Positions 6,709-8,271 of a stretch of 8,271 nucleotides of DNA are shown here, one piece after another. The notes below the pieces were generated by a model. The model did no database searches, was not told the origin of the DNA, and was given only the letters and a program-made list of their open reading frames with translations. Where the stretch lies: NCBI GenBank assembly GCA_934183355.1, contig CAKPST010000066.1, positions 1 to 8,271 of the forward strand, written 5' to 3'. Within the stretch, counting starts at the first letter, position 1; each line of letters begins with the position of its first letter. The stretch comes from an uncultured Prevotella sp. (lineage in GTDB: Bacteria; Bacteroidota; Bacteroidia; Bacteroidales; Bacteroidaceae). The translations under genes were made by a program, and so were the position numbers.

Positions 6709-7467
6709 TTACATGTTCATGCCACCGTCGATCTGGATAACCTGACCACTTACGTAGCTTGACATATCCGAAGCGAGGAAGAGACATACATTGGCGATGT
6801 CCTCTGTCTGACCACCGCGACGGAGAGGAATCTTCTTCATCCAGTCCTTACGAATCTCCTCTGGCAACTGTGCTGTCATAGCTGTCTCGATGAAACCAGG
6901 AGCTACAGCATTTGCACGAACGCCCTTAGGACCAAGCTCCTGAGCGATTGACTTGGCGAGAGCAATCATACCTGCCTTAGAAGCGGCATAGTTGCACTGT
7001 CCGGCGTTGCCATGAACGCCCACTACCGAAGCCATGTTGATGATAGAGCCGCTGCGCTGACGTAGCATGATAGGCGAGCAAGCGTGGATGAAGTTGAAAG
7101 CCGACTTAAGGTTGACATTCAATACAGCGTCCCACTGTGCCTCTGTCATGCGGAGCATCAGGCCGTCCTTGGTGATACCAGCGTTGTTCACGAGGATATC
7201 GATAGAACCAAAGTCAGCGTGAATCTGCTTAACGGTCTTCTCTGTCTCCTCGAAATCAGCTGCGTTGCCAGCGTATGCACGGCATGTCACGCCGAGAGCC
7301 TCTATCTCCTTGCGTGTAGCCTCAAGACCGGCAGCCATGTCGTCGTTGAGCACGAGGTCAGTGAATGCGATGTTTGCGCCTTCTGAGGCGAACTTCATTG
7401 CGACAGCCTTACCGATGCCGCGGGCTGCTCCAGTGACGAGGGCAGTCTTACCTGTTAATAATCCCAT
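6709..7467 (-). CDS. fabG: 3-oxoacyl-[acyl-carrier-protein] reductase
   Basis: This 252-residue short-chain dehydrogenase shows the nucleotide-binding TGAARGIG (12-19), NNAG (94-97) and the catalytic tetrad N119, S147, Y160 and K164 in YAASK. PGFIETAMT (190-198) and the ending SGQVIQIDGGM are typical of FabG. It should reduce 3-oxoacyl-ACP to 3-hydroxyacyl-ACP in fatty-acid elongation in the cytoplasm. The length is close to normal (E. coli FabG has 244). A mixed cofactor signature is seen: R16 in the glycine motif usually goes with NADPH, while D37 at the end of the second strand usually goes with NADH. It follows tetR by 28 bases, suggesting that this lipid gene is controlled by that regulator. 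Another SDR reductase is possible but less likely. Confidence 0.9.
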   Translation of the reverse strand: MGLLTGKTALVTGAARGIGKAVAMKFASEGANIAFTDLVLNDDMAAGLEATRKEIEALGVTCRAYAGNAADFEETEKTVKQIHADFGSIDILVNNAGITKDGLMLRMTEAQWDAVLNVNLKSAFNFIHACSPIMLRQRSGSIINMASVVGVHGNAGQCNYAASKAGMIALAKSIAQELGPKGVRANAVAPGFIETAMTAQLPEEIRKDWMKKIPLRRGGQTEDIANVCLFLASDMSSYVSGQVIQIDGGMNM

Positions 7468-7474
7468 TTTCTCT

Positions 7475-7508
7475 TTAATTATTAATTATCGTTTGTTAAT
7501 TATTAATT
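7475..7508. repeat. 13-bp AT direct repeat spanning the tetR-fabG gap
   Basis: TTAATTATTAATT occurs at 7475-7487 and again at 7496-7508, 21 bases apart start to start. The second copy includes the tetR stop codon and its last codons, while the first lies just before the fabG start. It may be a small duplication in the spacer, or chance in AT-rich sequence. Confidence 0.7.
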
Positions 7509-8089
7509 CGTTTTCCCAATGCGCCATACACCACCTTGGCAACAAGTGGCTTCGACGCTTCCTCGGTCATGCCGTGGCCTATGCGTCCATAGATGAATGG
7601 CACTTCAAGTCCCTTTATACAGTAGTGGGTGATGTCTGCCACAAGGTCGACGTCGTCAATGTCAAACTCTCCGTCCAGCTTGCCCTCAGCATACACCTTG
7701 CGAAAGAGTTCTATCTCGTCCTCGTCAAACTTCTTGCGCACCTTCTCCACCATCCAGATGTTGCGGAAGAATTCTGCACGTAGGTTGCCGTTGCGCACCA
7801 CCGTCTCTCTTATCATGCTCAGATGGGTGTATATCAACTCTATTATCTTGTCCTGTGGGCGCATTTTCATAGCTGCAACCTCGTCGAGCTTATCGCTCAG
7901 ACGCTCCAGTTCCGACTCTATCACAGCCGAGTAGACATCCTCCTTGCGATTGAAGTAAGTATAAAGTGTGCGACGTCCCTTGCCCGACGCCACCGCAATG
8001 TCGTTCATTGTGGTGTTGGCAATGCCGTTCTTGGCAAACAACTGACGAGCCACATCAACAAGTTTTTGTCGAGTCTTGGATATTGACAT
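7496..8089 (-). CDS. TetR/AcrR-family transcriptional regulator
   Basis: The 197-residue protein has the TetR N-terminal DNA-binding domain: helix 1 (RQKLVDVARQLFAKNG, 7-22), the turn TTMNDIAVASGKGRRTLYTY (26-45) and FNRKEDVYSAVI (46-57). The rest is a mainly helical ligand and dimer domain (about 60-197) with no recognisable ligand class. Such dimers usually repress until a small molecule binds. fabG lies 28 bases downstream in the same direction, so a lipid-related signal such as an acyl thioester is a reasonable guess but not shown. The upstream region holds a promoter wrapped in inverted repeats, suggesting autoregulation. The ATG at 8089 has AAAGGA six bases upstream. Confidence 0.92.
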   Translation of the reverse strand: MSISKTRQKLVDVARQLFAKNGIANTTMNDIAVASGKGRRTLYTYFNRKEDVYSAVIESELERLSDKLDEVAAMKMRPQDKIIELIYTHLSMIRETVVRNGNLRAEFFRNIWMVEKVRKKFDEDEIELFRKVYAEGKLDGEFDIDDVDLVADITHYCIKGLEVPFIYGRIGHGMTEEASKPLVAKVVYGALGKRINN

Positions 8090-8095
8090 AACGAT

Positions 8096-8101
8096 TCCTT
8101 T
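8096..8101 (-). promoter_or_regulatory. Ribosome binding site of tetR
   Basis: The - strand reads AAAGGA, six bases before the ATG at 8089, which supports that start over later in-frame codons. Confidence 0.55.
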
Positions 8102-8143
8102 ACCTTATTATTCTTTGTTTCCTTATACCTTAATATATATAGC

Positions 8144-8212
8144 GCATATATGCAAGCATGCTTGCACACCTTTAAACGTGTGTGCAAAATTACTGCAATA
8201 ATTCCACACACG
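8144..8212. promoter_or_regulatory. Relay of four overlapping inverted repeats, candidate TetR operators
   Basis: Four inverted repeats follow each other, each sharing bases with the next: GCATATATGC (8144-8153), the perfect 16-bp palindrome TGCAAGCATGCTTGCA (8151-8166), TTGCACAC/GTGTGCAA (8162-8169 and 8180-8187) and CGTGTGTG/CACACACG (8177-8184 and 8205-8212). The arms of the last pair abut the -7 and -33 boxes of the promoter on the spacer and downstream sides. TetR dimers bind palindromes of about this size, so self-repression is likely. Which repeat is the true operator cannot be told from sequence. Confidence 0.65.
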
Positions 8213-8216
8213 CAAA
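8185..8216 (-). promoter_or_regulatory. Bacteroidetes-type promoter of tetR-fabG
   Basis: On the - strand TTTG (complement of 8213-8216) is followed after exactly 20 bases by TAATTTTG (complement of 8185-8192). This matches the known Bacteroidetes primary sigma consensus of TTTG at -33 and TAnnTTTG at -7. Transcription would start around 8178-8180, giving a leader of about 90 bases before tetR. Confidence 0.72.
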
Positions 8217-8271
8217 TAATTCGGCTATATTTTACCTAAACTCTCCTAAATTTCAACCATCAGACTTGTGG
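8217..8271. other. Window edge, no gene recognised
   Basis: This AT-rich end upstream of the tetR promoter has stops in all three - strand frames and no start codon leading a reading frame on the + strand. It may hold the end of a neighbouring gene, but nothing can be assigned. Confidence 0.5.

Noticed and set aside
1..8271. tRNA, rRNA, CRISPR array, insertion sequence, toxin-antitoxin or phage defence system
   Set aside because: No repeat-spacer pattern, transposase motif, tRNA-like fold or known defence gene set was recognised on either strand. The helicase and SprT-like genes alone do not make a defence system.

Overview
The window looks like chromosomal DNA of a member of the Bacteroidales, most likely a Prevotella-like organism. 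Three things suggest this. The protein families and their sequences (SprT-like protease, TlpA with a signal peptide ending in A-Q, RecD-like helicase, YbdG-type MscS channel, S13 carboxypeptidase, two-helix PH protein, FabG, TetR) resemble Bacteroidales housekeeping genes. Most starts lack a strong Shine-Dalgarno sequence. The one clear promoter matches the Bacteroidetes form, TTTG-N20-TAnnTTTG. The genus is a guess from memory.

Layout: a small TSCPD-domain gene (47-298) is the only gene on the + strand. It is preceded by a G-run array and closed by an intrinsic terminator that lies inside the coding end of the convergent gene. All other genes are on the - strand and are read from right to left: tetR (8089-7496), fabG (7467-6709), a 15-bp hairpin (6672-6637), an RluA-family pseudouridine synthase (6612-5923), a two-helix PH-domain protein (5914-5525), an S13 D-Ala-D-Ala carboxypeptidase (5512-4262), a YbdG/MscS-type channel (4239-3076), a RecD/Dda-like helicase (3063-1609), a TlpA-type thioredoxin (1556-969) and a SprT-like metalloprotease (972-322).

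Transcription: tetR and fabG are 28 bp apart and probably form one unit, driven from a promoter at 8185-8216 embedded in a relay of overlapping inverted repeats. This is the most striking non-coding structure here and suggests autoregulation. The hairpin after fabG probably ends or trims that unit. The next seven genes are separated by 8, 12, 22, 12 and 52 bp, and the last two overlap by 4 bp (ATGA), so they look like one operon mixing RNA modification, envelope and DNA-maintenance functions. No clear promoter for them was found in the 96-bp gap after fabG.

No tRNA, rRNA, CRISPR, insertion sequence or phage gene was recognised, and I see no clearly new multi-gene system. The items worth following are regulatory: the tetR control region, the G-run leader of the TSCPD gene, and the terminator embedded in coding sequence.
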